Origin: Apopatocola sp963618015 | GTDB taxonomy: Bacteria > Bacillota > Clostridia > Oscillospirales > Oscillospiraceae | Length of the DNA: 45,071 nt | Assembly: GCA_963618015.1 (NCBI GenBank) | Contig: CAVEQS010000020.1 | Span: 1-45,071, forward strand | Reading direction: 5' to 3' | Shown here: piece after piece, positions 37,899 to 45,071 of the stretch | Numbering within the stretch: position 1 is the stretch's first letter | Layout of the letters: each line of letters begins with the position of its first letter | The notes under the pieces: model-generated | What the model was told of the DNA's origin: nothing | Databases searched by the model: none | The model's input: the letters and a program-made list of their open reading frames with translations, nothing else | Translations under genes and position numbers: made by a program

Positions 37899-38600
37899 TC
37901 AAGATTCGTTTTGAATGTCCAGCACGGTCAAAACGCCGGCGGCGGCGCGAAAGCGCACCTCCATCCCGGCAAAGCCGAAGCCGTAAACACGCTCCGGATC
38001 GTCCTGATACGACGGGCGCGGATCCTGCTCCAAAACCTCGCGCAGGGGCTCACGCTTATCCTCCGGCACGCGCCGGAGAAGCTCCTCCGGGATCTCGGCG
38101 CGGAGCACACGCGCGGAAACGGCGTCGGTAAATCCGCCGGTCGCTTCCGGGCGGCTGTCGGCATAGGGAAGATAGGGCTTCACGTCGAGAATGGGCGTGC
38201 CGTCCATGAGATCGGCGCCGCGCACGACGAGTACCGGCCCTTCGTCCGCAGCTTCGATCCGCTCAAGCTTCACGCACGAGAGACCGATGTGGTTCGGGCG
38301 GAAGGGACTGCGGCTCGCGAACACGCCGATGCGCTTGTTGCCGCCGAGCCGCGGCGGGCGCACGGTGGGGGAGAAGGTCTCCCCCTCGCGTACCGCGGCG
38401 GAGAATTGCCAGAGCAGCCAGATGTGGGAGAACTCCTCCAGACCGCGCACGGCGTCTGCGCTGCGGTATTCCGGGCAGAACACCACCCGCGCTTCGAGCG
38501 AGCGGGAAAGCCCGCTCTGCTTGGGGATGCCAAATTTCGTCGGGAAGTCCGAACGAATGTGCGCCACGGGGTGCATGAGAATGCCGTCAGTTGTATGCAT
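37899..38600 (-). CDS. trmO: tRNA t6A37 N6-methyltransferase TrmO (TsaA)
   Basis: 233 residues. Family blocks are complete: MHPVAHIRSDFPTKFGIPKQ, then the SHIWLLWQF helix, the RPPRLGGNKRIGVFASRSPFRPNHIGLS loop seen as separate pieces NKRIGVFASR and SPFRPNHIG, and GTPILDVKPYLPYAD with a C-terminal AGVLTV part. It methylates N6-threonylcarbamoyladenosine at position 37 of tRNA using SAM. ATG 38600 has GGAGGA about nine bases before it and overlaps the DUF4173 gene by 14 bp. Confidence 0.92.
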   Translation of the reverse strand: MHTTDGILMHPVAHIRSDFPTKFGIPKQSGLSRSLEARVVFCPEYRSADAVRGLEEFSHIWLLWQFSAAVREGETFSPTVRPPRLGGNKRIGVFASRSPFRPNHIGLSCVKLERIEAADEGPVLVVRGADLMDGTPILDVKPYLPYADSRPEATGGFTDAVSARVLRAEIPEELLRRVPEDKREPLREVLEQDPRPSYQDDPERVYGFGFAGMEVRFRAAAGVLTVLDIQNES

Positions 38601-40110
38601 CGATAAAGTCCTCCGCCGTCCGCATGGCCTCCCATGCGGAGAAATTGAAGCTGCGCACGCCGCGCTCGGAATAGTCCCGGATCACGGAGATCGTGAGATT
38701 CAGGTACGTTGACGAATCCTCACCGCGCGCTTTGATGCCGGCAAAGTAGGGGCGCAGCGCGCCGACGGCGTCGCTCGAGCTCTCGTAGACGATCTGCGCT
38801 TCCGTCGTATCGTCGATACCATGCCGGGCAAGATTGTATCGCGCGGCGATCGCGTCCGGCCGGGCAAAGGCGAACACGAGCCAGAGCGCCATGCATGCGA
38901 TGAGCGTAAGCCGGAACAGCCGGAAATCCTCGTGGAACACCGTGTATACCGCCGCGCCGAGGATCAGCGCGAGCAGCGCGAGAAACCACAGCACCAGCAG
39001 CCGGAGATAGGTGAGGCCGTAGGCGTTCACATAGAGCATCATGCGCATCGCGCTCGATGCCTCCATGAGATACGTGCACATCGTGAGAAATACGAGCAGC
39101 GCCCGGAGCGCGCGGCTCGTCACGAACCGGCGCTGCGCTGTGATGATGAGCACCACGTTGATGCCGCTCACGAGCAGCAGCTGGAAGAAGCCCTCGCGGG
39201 CATATTCGGCGTACGTCATGCCCGCCGGCAGCGCCGAAACGTCTCCGGCGAAGAGCACCGCGATCTGAATGCCGCAGAACACGGCGTAAACGATCGCGAG
39301 AGCGCCGGTGAATGTTACGGCGACGACGGCGCTGGCGCGGCGCTTTTCCCTCGCCGGAAAATCGCTGCGCTCGGTCTGCGCGGCGAGTGCGGCATAAAAG
39401 ACCAAGGCGGGGATGAGTGTATAGAAAATGACGCGGATCACCGTCAAAACGGTTTTGGAAACGCTCCAACTGCCGAACATGCGCTCCATGAGCGCACCGA
39501 ACGCGGCATCCGCGCTCGCGAGGAGCGACACGACAATCCACACGAGCGGCACGGCAATCACGATACCGAGAAGGACGCTCCGCACGTTTTTCCCGCCGCC
39601 GCGACGCAGCGCAGCCATATGGCGGAACGGCTCTCCGAGATGCGAGATGATTCGCCCGATAAGGCGGAACACGCCGGAGACGACGCGCCCGAACCGCCAG
39701 GAGAGAATGTCGGCAAAGGCGTTCATCAGCCAGAGAAGCTCGGCGAGAAACAGGCCGAGAAAGCTCACATTCTGCGTCATATAGTTTGCGGTCCATGCAA
39801 CGGAAATGCCGAGCAGGATCAGCGAGACCGACCAGAATATATCGCGCTTTTTCTCCCGCAGGCCGAGCTTCCCGAGTGCGAGCTGCGTCGCGGCGGCCAT
39901 CGCCGCGGCCAGCACCGCCGCGTTGAGCCCGAGCGCGTAGGCATTCACAAAAAGAAGTGCGAATACGGCGCCCAACGCGAGCGAGAGCAGCAGAAAATAG
40001 CGGGCGTTTTCGCGCAGACAGATATGGCGCGTATCTTCGCGCGGCTCTTCCGGCGCGGGCATTTCCTCCGCCGGGGGCGGCGCGCCGTACCATACCGATT
40101 CAGAACGCAT
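38587..40110 (-). CDS. DUF4173 multi-pass membrane protein
   Basis: 507 residues from ATG 40110, six bases after AAGGAGG; ATG 40116 directly abuts it. About twelve hydrophobic helices follow a polar acidic N-terminus (PAEEMPAPEEPREDTRH). The central RVIFYTLIPALVFYAALAAQ and ASSAMRMMLYVNAYGLTYLR match the DUF4173 type. The function is unknown. It is the last member of a leftward run with a small HTH regulator and a DUF2975 protein, with which it overlaps. Confidence 0.8.
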   Translation of the reverse strand: MRSESVWYGAPPPAEEMPAPEEPREDTRHICLRENARYFLLLSLALGAVFALLFVNAYALGLNAAVLAAAMAAATQLALGKLGLREKKRDIFWSVSLILLGISVAWTANYMTQNVSFLGLFLAELLWLMNAFADILSWRFGRVVSGVFRLIGRIISHLGEPFRHMAALRRGGGKNVRSVLLGIVIAVPLVWIVVSLLASADAAFGALMERMFGSWSVSKTVLTVIRVIFYTLIPALVFYAALAAQTERSDFPAREKRRASAVVAVTFTGALAIVYAVFCGIQIAVLFAGDVSALPAGMTYAEYAREGFFQLLLVSGINVVLIITAQRRFVTSRALRALLVFLTMCTYLMEASSAMRMMLYVNAYGLTYLRLLVLWFLALLALILGAAVYTVFHEDFRLFRLTLIACMALWLVFAFARPDAIAARYNLARHGIDDTTEAQIVYESSSDAVGALRPYFAGIKARGEDSSTYLNLTISVIRDYSERGVRSFNFSAWEAMRTAEDFIDAYN

Positions 40111-40324
40111 GATCATCCTCCTTATCCGGCTCCCAGGCGAGAATGTCGCCCGGCTGGCAGTCGAGCGCCCGGCAGAGCGCGTCCAGCGTGGAAAAGCGCA
40201 CGGCGCGGGCTTTGTTGTTCTTCAAAACGGAAAGATTTGCCATAGTTATGTCAACCTTTTCGGCGAGCTCGCCCAGCCCGATCTTCCGTTTTGCCATCAT
40301 TACATCGAGATTCACTACGATCAT
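40100..40324 (-). CDS. YozG-type Cro/CI helix-turn-helix regulator
   Basis: 74 residues, almost only the helix-turn-helix: VNLDVMMAKRKIGLGELAEK, VDITMANLSVLKNNKARAVR, FSTLDALCRALDCQPGDIL. This short form is regularly paired with a DUF2975 membrane protein in Bacillota, as here (nine bases after it). It overlaps the DUF4173 gene by 11 bp. Candidate target: the TTATCG-N5-CGATAA palindrome before the operon. Confidence 0.88.
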   Translation of the reverse strand: MIVVNLDVMMAKRKIGLGELAEKVDITMANLSVLKNNKARAVRFSTLDALCRALDCQPGDILAWEPDKEDDHAF

Positions 40325-40333
40325 ACCGTCACC

Positions 40334-40795
40334 TCAGATCGTGAGATCGTTGTCCTGCTTGTAGCTCACGGCGCGGTCAAACACCTGCGCGAGCACGAGC
40401 GAGAAAAGCCCTGCCAGCAGAAACACGCACACAATGGCGAGCATCCCCGGCGTAAAGAGCACAACGAGCCGCACCGCCATGAGCGCGGCGATGGCAAAGG
40501 CGTAGTACGCCATGCGGCACAGACTCGAAACGTTCCGCCGCACAAAGCAGTCGCCGGAGACGACAGTTCGCATCATCCGCCGCAGCTCAAAGAGGATCAG
40601 CACCGCACACACCCCGGCAAGCAAAAAGAGCGCCGTGTGCAGCGCGAGCCGCGCGGCAAACGAGGGATAAAACCGCGCCGCCCATCGCATCGTCCACGGC
40701 AGCGATACCGTCACGGCGATCCCGGCGTAAAAGAGAATGTCCAGAAGGGCTTTCGTGAACCGGGCAATGCCCGGCGAGGTAAGTTTTTGTTTCAT
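40334..40795 (-). CDS. DUF2975 membrane protein
   Basis: 153 residues from ATG 40795, seven bases after GGAGG; the longer frame lacks a site. Four membrane helices (around 15-35, 50-70, 92-112 and 118-138) and a basic loop RRMMRTVVSGDCFVRRNVSS typical of DUF2975. Together with the HTH protein next to it, it likely forms a membrane-linked regulatory pair of unknown signal. Confidence 0.85.
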   Translation of the reverse strand: MKQKLTSPGIARFTKALLDILFYAGIAVTVSLPWTMRWAARFYPSFAARLALHTALFLLAGVCAVLILFELRRMMRTVVSGDCFVRRNVSSLCRMAYYAFAIAALMAVRLVVLFTPGMLAIVCVFLLAGLFSLVLAQVFDRAVSYKQDNDLTI

Positions 40796-40815
40796 ACATT
40801 CGCCTCCATGAGCGG

Positions 40816-40844
40816 AGAATATCATATCGAAATCTGAAAGTCAA
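40816..40844 (-). promoter_or_regulatory. Promoter of the DUF2975-HTH-DUF4173-trmO run
   Basis: Minus strand: TTGACT (40839-40844), 17-base spacer, TATTCT (40816-40821). Confidence 0.7.
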
Positions 40845-40851
40845 TATAAAA

Positions 40852-40868
40852 TTATCGAAAAACGATAA
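40852..40868. promoter_or_regulatory. Operator-like palindrome TTATCG-N5-CGATAA
   Basis: A 17-bp perfect inverted repeat, seven bases upstream of the -35 of the DUF2975 operon. A possible site for the encoded HTH protein. Confidence 0.5.
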
Positions 40869-40878
40869 AAACATTCCG

Positions 40879-40913
40879 AAAAACAAGAGAGCACATCGGT
40901 CCGATGCGCTCTC
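40879..40913 (-). terminator. Terminator of the EamA transporter gene
   Basis: GAGAGC..ATCGG-T-CCGAT..GCTCTC stem; on the minus strand a T-rich run follows. Confidence 0.75.
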
Positions 40914-40922
40914 CGGAAAGGG

Positions 40923-41828
40923 TCAGTTGGTTTCTGCGGCGGCCATTTTGTCGGCGCGCAGATTGAAAATGCAGCGAAACACCGCCGCACCGATGATGAT
41001 AATGTATCCAACGATGCTCAGTGCGTCCGGGATCTCGCCGAAGAGGAGAAAGCCCCAGAGCGCCGCATAGACGATCTGCGAATAGTCGAACACCGAGATC
41101 TCCTTCGCGGGGGCGTGGCGGTAGGCGGCGGTGATGGTGAGTTGTCCTCCGGCGGCGGCGCAGCCCGCCAGCAGAAGGAAGACCCATTGCCGGACGCTCA
41201 TCGGCTGGAAATGGAAGGCGAAAAACGGGATCGAACCGATGCAGGTGAACGTGGAGAAAAACATCACGATCTCCGGCCCGCGCTCGCCCTTCCGGCTGAG
41301 GTAACGCACGAACGTGTACGCCGTGCCCGCGCCGAGACCGCCGAGCACACCGGCGAGCGCCGGGAGGCTTGCGATGCCCGCCGTGGGGCGGACAACGAAC
41401 ACCGCGCCGATAAACGCCGCCAGAACACTGAGGATATCCACCCGCTTCGGGTACTCGCGCAGAATGAATATGGAAAGGAGAATGGCGAAAAACGGCGAGA
41501 GCTTGTTGAGCATATTGGCGTCGGCCATGCCGATATGGTCGATGGCCCAGAAGTTTGCGATCATGCCGATCATGCCGGTGATGCTGCGCGCCAGATGGCC
41601 GCCGAGACAGCCCTTATGGATGCGAAAGCCGTTCCCCTCGCGCGCGAGGATCACAAAGGCGGCGAGCGCCGCCACCAGATTGCGGAAGAAAATCTTCTGC
41701 ATCGTCGGAACGTCTCCGGCGAGCCGGACGAAAAGCGACATCAGGGAAAAACAAAATGCCGCGCCTAAAATACATAAAATACCGAGCGTGCGCTCGCTCT
41801 TTTGCCGGGGCTTGTTCAACGGCCTCAC
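40923..41828 (-). CDS. DMT-superfamily (EamA) transporter
   Basis: 301 residues with ten membrane helices in two EamA repeats: the first with GAAFCFSLMSLFVRLAGDVP, the second with GGLGAGTAYTFVRYLSRKGE and the ending pattern LLFGEIPDALSIVGYIIIIG. These carriers move metabolites or amino acids, usually outwards; the substrate is unknown. An AGGAGTGAGG ribosome-type sequence lies just before the start. It is divergent from the PadR gene. Confidence 0.88.
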   Translation of the reverse strand: MRPLNKPRQKSERTLGILCILGAAFCFSLMSLFVRLAGDVPTMQKIFFRNLVAALAAFVILAREGNGFRIHKGCLGGHLARSITGMIGMIANFWAIDHIGMADANMLNKLSPFFAILLSIFILREYPKRVDILSVLAAFIGAVFVVRPTAGIASLPALAGVLGGLGAGTAYTFVRYLSRKGERGPEIVMFFSTFTCIGSIPFFAFHFQPMSVRQWVFLLLAGCAAAGGQLTITAAYRHAPAKEISVFDYSQIVYAALWGFLLFGEIPDALSIVGYIIIIGAAVFRCIFNLRADKMAAAETN

Positions 41829-41886
41829 TCCTGTTTTTTCTTTACGGAATTATTATACACATCCTGTCAAGGCGTGAAAAAAGGAC

Positions 41887-41915
41887 TTGACAAATATATC
41901 GCAGTACGATATATT
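41887..41915 (+). promoter_or_regulatory. Promoter of padR-DUF2812
   Basis: TTGACA (41887-41892), 17-base spacer, TATATT (41910-41915). Confidence 0.85.
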
Positions 41916-41932
41916 ATACATCGCGGTGCGAT
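41894..41932. promoter_or_regulatory. Two PadR-type operator palindromes
   Basis: ATATATCG-N5-CGATATAT (41894-41914) fills the spacer and -10; ATCG-N5-CGAT (41920-41932) covers the start of transcription. Their centres are 22 bp apart, two helix turns. Confidence 0.7.
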
Positions 41933-41968
41933 ATATCACAGCGCGAAATGAAAAAGGAGGGCGGTCGT

Positions 41969-42283
41969 ATGGACGCGCACATCCGAAAGGTGTATGTGCC
42001 GATGACGGAAACGGCGTTTTATATTCTGCTGTGTCTCAAAACGCCGAACCACGGGTACGGCATCGTGCAGACGGTCGAACGGCTGACGGACGGGGCGATC
42101 AAGCTTGCGCCCGGCACCATGTACGGGAGCTTATCCAAAATGGAAAAGGACGCTCTGATCCGCTTTGTCCGGGAGGAAGAAAAGCGAAAAATCTATGAGA
42201 TCACCGATTTGGGGCGGGAAGTGCTGCAAACGGAGATCGCGCGCATCGAGCGGCTGTACCGCATCGCGCAGGAGGGAAAGTAA
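41969..42283 (+). CDS. PadR-family transcriptional regulator
   Basis: 104 residues from ATG 41969 (GGAGGG seven bases before). A winged helix with NHGYGIVQTVERLTDGAIKL and the PadR hallmark APGTMYGSLSKMEKDALIRF, then the wing and the dimer helix (LQTEIARIERLYRIAQ). Such one-domain PadR proteins repress their own operon. The paired palindromes in its promoter are fitting sites. Downstream, without gap, is a DUF2812 gene, its usual partner. Confidence 0.92.
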   Translation: MDAHIRKVYVPMTETAFYILLCLKTPNHGYGIVQTVERLTDGAIKLAPGTMYGSLSKMEKDALIRFVREEEKRKIYEITDLGREVLQTEIARIERLYRIAQEGK

Positions 42284-42817
42284 ATGGAAACAAAAACGAC
42301 CGTAAAGTTCTTCAGCGTGGTGGACTGGGAAAAGGAACAGGAGTATCTGCGCCAGATGCACCGGCAGGGCTGGAAATTTGTCCGGCTGACGGCGCTCTGC
42401 TTCTATCATTTTGTAAAGTGCGAACCGGAGGACGTGATCTACCAGCTCGATTATAACGCGGACGGAGTGGAGCACAAGGACGAATATGTGCAGCTCTTCG
42501 CCGACTGCGGATGGGAGTACTTGCAGGACTATATGGGCTACAGCTATTTCCGCAAAAGCGCCTCGCAGACCGACGGCGCGGAGGAGATCTTCTGCGATGA
42601 CGCCTCGCGCCTTCAGATGTTCGAGCGCGTCGGGCGGGGGCGGATGCTGCCGCTGCTCGTGATTTTTCTCTGCGTGATGCTGCCGGGCCTTCTGCGTTCC
42701 ATCGCGCATGGGGAAGGCGTTCTTGTCGTGATGCTCGGCATCATTGTGGGGCTGTATATCTATCTCTTTGCCCGATTCCTTTGCTGCTACCGGCGTCTCC
42801 GGGACCGGGACAAATAA
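42284..42817 (+). CDS. DUF2812 membrane-anchored protein
   Basis: 177 residues. ATG 42284 directly follows the PadR stop. The first 120 residues are the DUF2812 module (KFFSVVDWEKEQEYLRQMHR, GWKFVRLTALCFYHFVKCEP, DGAEEIFCDDASRLQMFERV), followed by two membrane helices (around 125-142 and 147-168). In Bacillota DUF2812 proteins are nearly always co-encoded with PadR regulators and may sense membrane stress; the mechanism is unknown. Confidence 0.88.
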   Translation: METKTTVKFFSVVDWEKEQEYLRQMHRQGWKFVRLTALCFYHFVKCEPEDVIYQLDYNADGVEHKDEYVQLFADCGWEYLQDYMGYSYFRKSASQTDGAEEIFCDDASRLQMFERVGRGRMLPLLVIFLCVMLPGLLRSIAHGEGVLVVMLGIIVGLYIYLFARFLCCYRRLRDRDK

Positions 42818-42920
42818 GAAAAAAGAGTTTTCTTTGCTTCTTTCCGAAAAGCCCTTGCCAGAGCGGGGCAAATGTGATACAAATCTCTTCGTATCTCTAT
42901 TTACGAAGAAAGAAGCCGCC

Positions 42921-43655
42921 ATGAATCAAACGCATCCCAACAGCCGCCGCAGTGTCTATTTGGAAGGCCTGCGCGACGGCTTTCCCATCGGTCTTGGCTA
43001 TTTTGCCGTGTCGTTCTCTCTCGGCATCGCCGCGCGCAACGCCGGGCTCACCGTAGCGCAGGGGCTGCTCTCGAGCCTTCTCTGCAACGCCTCGGCGGGC
43101 GAATATGCCCTCTTCACGCTCATCGGCAGTGGCGCTGCCTGCGTGGAGATCGCGCTCGCAACGCTCATCATCAACGCGCGCTATCTTCTCATGAGCTGTG
43201 CGCTCAGCCAGCGCATGAGCCCCGATATGCCGTTCTACCACCGCTTTTTCATCGGCTTTGACGTGACCGACGAGCTCTTCGGCATCACGATCGCCCGGCC
43301 GGGCTGCGTAGAACCGCGGTATTTCTATGGCGCGATGACCGCCTCCATCCCGCTGTGGGCGGCTGGCACGGCGCTCGGTATCTTCCTGGGCAATCTCCTC
43401 CCGGCACGCATCGTAAGCGCGCTGAGCGTGGCGCTCTACGGCATGTTCCTCGCCATCATCGTTCCCCCGGCGAAGGAAAACCGCGTGGTGCTCGGCTGCG
43501 TGCTCTCGGCCTTTGCCGCGAGCGCGGCGTTCGCTTTTCTGCCGGTGCTCCGGGAGCTTTCTTCCGGCAACCGGACGATCCTTCTCACGGTGGTCATCTC
43601 GGCGCTCGCGGCAGTCTTGTTCCCGCGCCCGGCGGAAGAGGAGGCAGCGGTATGA
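42921..43655 (+). CDS. azlC: AzlC branched-chain amino acid exporter, large subunit
   Basis: 244 residues from ATG 42921; the ribosome site is weak (GAAGAAAGAAG). The AzlC signature is clear: GLRDGFPIGLGYFAVSFSLG, SLLCNASAGEYALFTLIGSG and NARYLLMSCALSQRM, then a DELFG segment. With AzlD it exports branched-chain amino acids or analogues. A possible promoter TTGCCA-N17-TACAAA (42855-42883) and a CTTCGTA/TACGAAG hairpin (42888-42909) lie in the leader. Confidence 0.92.
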   Translation: MNQTHPNSRRSVYLEGLRDGFPIGLGYFAVSFSLGIAARNAGLTVAQGLLSSLLCNASAGEYALFTLIGSGAACVEIALATLIINARYLLMSCALSQRMSPDMPFYHRFFIGFDVTDELFGITIARPGCVEPRYFYGAMTASIPLWAAGTALGIFLGNLLPARIVSALSVALYGMFLAIIVPPAKENRVVLGCVLSAFAASAAFAFLPVLRELSSGNRTILLTVVISALAAVLFPRPAEEEAAV

Positions 43656-43963
43656 CCAAAACACTCCTCTCCATCCTGACGGCGGCAGCCGTTACCTATC
43701 TTGTCCGCGTCCTGCCGCTCACGCTCATCCGAAAGCCCATCCGCAGCCGGTTTCTCCGCTCGTTTCTCTACTATGTGCCGTATGTCACGCTCGCCGTGAT
43801 GACGTTCCCCGCCATTGTGCAGGCAACGGAGCAGCCCATCGCGGGTGTGTCGGCGCTTGTGGCGGGCATTATCATCGCCTGGCGCGGCGGCGGGCTCATC
43901 ACCGTGGCGGCCTCGTGCTGCGGCGTGGCGTTCGTCGCGGAGTTGCTGCTCGGATTGCTCTGA
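43652..43963 (+). CDS. azlD: AzlD branched-chain amino acid exporter, small subunit
   Basis: 103 residues from ATG 43652, overlapping the azlC stop by 4 bp (ATGA), with GAGGAGG upstream. The pattern is that of AzlD: AVTYLVRVLPLTLIRKPIRS, FLYYVPYVTLAVMTFPAIV and AWRGGGLITVAASCCGVAF. Three to four membrane helices. It is the obligate partner of AzlC. Confidence 0.92.
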   Translation: MTKTLLSILTAAAVTYLVRVLPLTLIRKPIRSRFLRSFLYYVPYVTLAVMTFPAIVQATEQPIAGVSALVAGIIIAWRGGGLITVAASCCGVAFVAELLLGLL

Positions 43964-43990
43964 TCGCCGGGAAAATATGCGCGAAATGCC

Positions 43991-44019
43991 TTGCATTTTG
44001 TCTTTTTACCCGCTATACT
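43991..44019 (+). promoter_or_regulatory. Promoter of the second methyltransferase
   Basis: TTGCAT (43991-43996), 17-base spacer, TATACT (44014-44019). Confidence 0.7.
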
Positions 44020-44030
44020 GAAAACACAAA

Positions 44031-44059
44031 CGAAATGCTGCCCGCCGGGCGGCATTTCG
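44031..44059. other. Strong hairpin in the 5' leader of the methyltransferase gene
   Basis: CGAAATGC-T-GCCCG...CGGGC-G-GCATTTCG, about 13 bp of stem with one G-T pair, without a T-run. It lies between the promoter and the operator-like box, so it would be near the 5' end of the mRNA. Confidence 0.6.
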
Positions 44060-44070
44060 ATTGCCTAAGG

Positions 44071-44086
44071 GTTAGTGATGGCTAAC
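44071..44086. promoter_or_regulatory. GTTAGT-N4-GCTAAC operator-like box, second copy
   Basis: GTTAGTGATGGCTAAC, the same arms as 4242-4257, ending 20 bp before the methyltransferase start. It is located in the leader rather than on the promoter. Confidence 0.6.
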
Positions 44087-44106
44087 TATTGGATAGGGAG
44101 GAAACT

Positions 44107-44949
44107 ATGAAGTATTCGATAGAGAAAAACAGCGTACAGGAAACGCTCGTCATTCCGGTGTACGCCCGAAAAATGTGCTCGGAGCTGTATCCGCGCCTCT
44201 TCTACGATGAGACCGCGTTCCGGCTCATCGAGCAGGTGGACTACGACTTTTCCGCGCTCGAAAAGAAGTCCGGCAGTCTGATGCAGCGCTTCGGCTTTCT
44301 CGAAGCTGCCATGCGGCAGAACGATCTTGCCTGGGAGGTGCGCGATTATCTCAAAACGCATCCGAACGCGGCGGTCGTAAATCTCGGCTGCGGGCTGGAT
44401 GCTACGGGGCGCAGCTGCGATAACGGCACGTGCAAAATCTATAATCTGGATTTCCCGGATGTGATCGCCGCGCGCAATGAGCTTCTGCCCGCAGGGGAGC
44501 GGGAGGAGAACATCCCCTGCGATCTGAACGATACATCGTGGTTCTCAAAGATCGACGCCTCCGGCGGCGCGGTATTTTTTGCTGCGGGCGTATTCTATTA
44601 TTTTCTCACGCCGCAGGTGAAAGCGCTTGTGCTCGCCATGGCGGAGGCGTTCCCGGACGGGCGGCTCGTATTCGACGCCGCCGGGAAAAAGGCCGTGAAG
44701 CTCATGCTCAAAACGTGGATCAAGCAGGCGAAAATCCAGGACGTCGGTGCGTATTTTTCCGTGGAGGATGCAAAGTCCGAGATCTCCGCCTGGGGCGGCG
44801 GCATTCGGGTCTCCTCGCGCGGGTATATGCTGGGGTATAACGATCTCAAAGACCCCTCGGTGAGCGGCTTTTTCCGTTTCCTCTCCCGCGTCGGCGACGG
44901 CACCATGAAAATGCGGATCGTCCGGCTGGATTTTTCCCCGAGAAAGTAA
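44107..44949 (+). CDS. Class I SAM methyltransferase, leucine-carboxyl-methyltransferase type
   Basis: 280 residues from ATG 44107 (GGGAGGAAAC upstream; the TTG at 44089 is unlikely). The order fits the LCMT/PPM group: an N-terminal helical part with SELYPRLFYDETAFRLIEQV, then VVNLGCGLDATGRSCDNGTC as the SAM-binding motif, YNLDFPDVIAARNELL as the acidic motif, and FFAAGVFYYFLTPQVKALVL. The family O-methylates carboxylates, including in natural-product and polyketide pathways; the substrate here is unknown. Its leader has a hairpin and the box shared with the methyltransferase at 3562. Confidence 0.85.
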   Translation: MKYSIEKNSVQETLVIPVYARKMCSELYPRLFYDETAFRLIEQVDYDFSALEKKSGSLMQRFGFLEAAMRQNDLAWEVRDYLKTHPNAAVVNLGCGLDATGRSCDNGTCKIYNLDFPDVIAARNELLPAGEREENIPCDLNDTSWFSKIDASGGAVFFAAGVFYYFLTPQVKALVLAMAEAFPDGRLVFDAAGKKAVKLMLKTWIKQAKIQDVGAYFSVEDAKSEISAWGGGIRVSSRGYMLGYNDLKDPSVSGFFRFLSRVGDGTMKMRIVRLDFSPRK

Positions 44950-44975
44950 TCAGCAGCTTTGCTCCCCGACGCCGT

Positions 44976-45071
44976 TGAACTGCACCCCATTAGTTAGACA
45001 AGTATGGTAAAATACTTGTACTAAGGAATGGGGTGCATTTCTATGCCAAAGGGCGTACCGAACAAACGATA
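44976..45071. mobile_element. Left end of an IS3-family insertion sequence (runs off window)
   Basis: The terminal inverted repeat begins TGAACTGCACCCCATTAG, typical of IS3/IS150-type elements, 26 bp after the methyltransferase stop. The first gene starts at 45043. TGCACCCCATT (44981-44991) pairs with AATGGGGTGCA (45027-45037) and ACAAGTAT (44998-45005) with ATACTTGT (45012-45019). Confidence 0.8.
45043..45071 (+). CDS. IS3-family transposase OrfA, first codons only
   Basis: ATG 45043 followed by PKGVPNKR, the usual opening of OrfA, a helix-turn-helix protein of IS3-family elements; the frame continues past the window edge. Its ribosome site (AAGGAATGG) is inside the terminal stem. Only nine codons are seen. 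Confidence 0.65.

Noticed and set aside
38821..40245. 474-codon plus-strand ORF opposite the DUF4173 gene
   Set aside because: Shadow frame in GC-rich DNA: extreme His/Arg/Glu content, while the minus strand encodes clear membrane helices.

Overview
The window looks like the chromosome of a GC-rich anaerobic gut member of the Clostridia (Oscillospiraceae-like). This rests on Bacillota-type gene sets (yceD-rpmF, der next to a DUF512 radical-SAM gene, PadR-DUF2812, HTH-DUF2975), strong GGAGG ribosome sites, sigma-A promoters with 17-base spacers, and clostridial mobile-element genes such as tnpV. The species cannot be named from sequence alone.

Layout. 1-~3460: right-hand part of a mobile element (sigma-like factor, Cys-rich protein, Schlafen/AlbA_2-type regulator, TnpV) that ends inside the first codons of a carbon-nitrogen hydrolase gene, leaving a stub. 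3562-6012: methyltransferase, WYL regulator and a divergent DJ-1/PfpI-like protein. 6194-14622: an 8.4-kb element integrated in the 3' end of tRNA-Ser(GGA), bounded by a 23-bp direct repeat. It carries a tyrosine integrase, a CI-like repressor divergent from an AlpA/Xis-like gene, two winged-helix replication-type proteins, two families of regularly spaced repeats, a terminase-small-subunit-like HTH protein, a ribbon-helix-helix protein, a run of tiny unknown genes and a 27-codon mini-gene whose ribosome site is folded away. No relaxase, capsid or conjugation gene is visible, so it resembles a phage satellite or a minimal integrative element.

14799-45071 is mainly ordinary chromosome: der, DUF512, rpmF, yceD; a MATE pump and an RluA enzyme; a spermidine/putrescine-type ABC transporter (potABCD) with an unusual membrane-anchored binding protein; an MTA/SAH nucleosidase; a GntR-controlled catabolic operon (enolase-superfamily acid-sugar dehydratase, MFS carrier, YfcC carrier) followed by a MalY/PatB lyase; gluQ, a YhhN protein, a second RluA enzyme and a short QueG-like protein; two exported proteins of which one is a phosphodiester glycosidase; trmO; a DUF4173-HTH-DUF2975 cluster; an EamA carrier; PadR-DUF2812; azlCD; and a second methyltransferase. 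The window ends in the first 96 bp of an IS3-type insertion sequence.

Most notable signals: the tRNA-Ser element with its candidate origins; the structured mini-gene at 6492-6747; the same GTTAGT-N4-GCTAAC box in front of two unrelated methyltransferases 40 kb apart; and the gene-interruption junction at about 3460.
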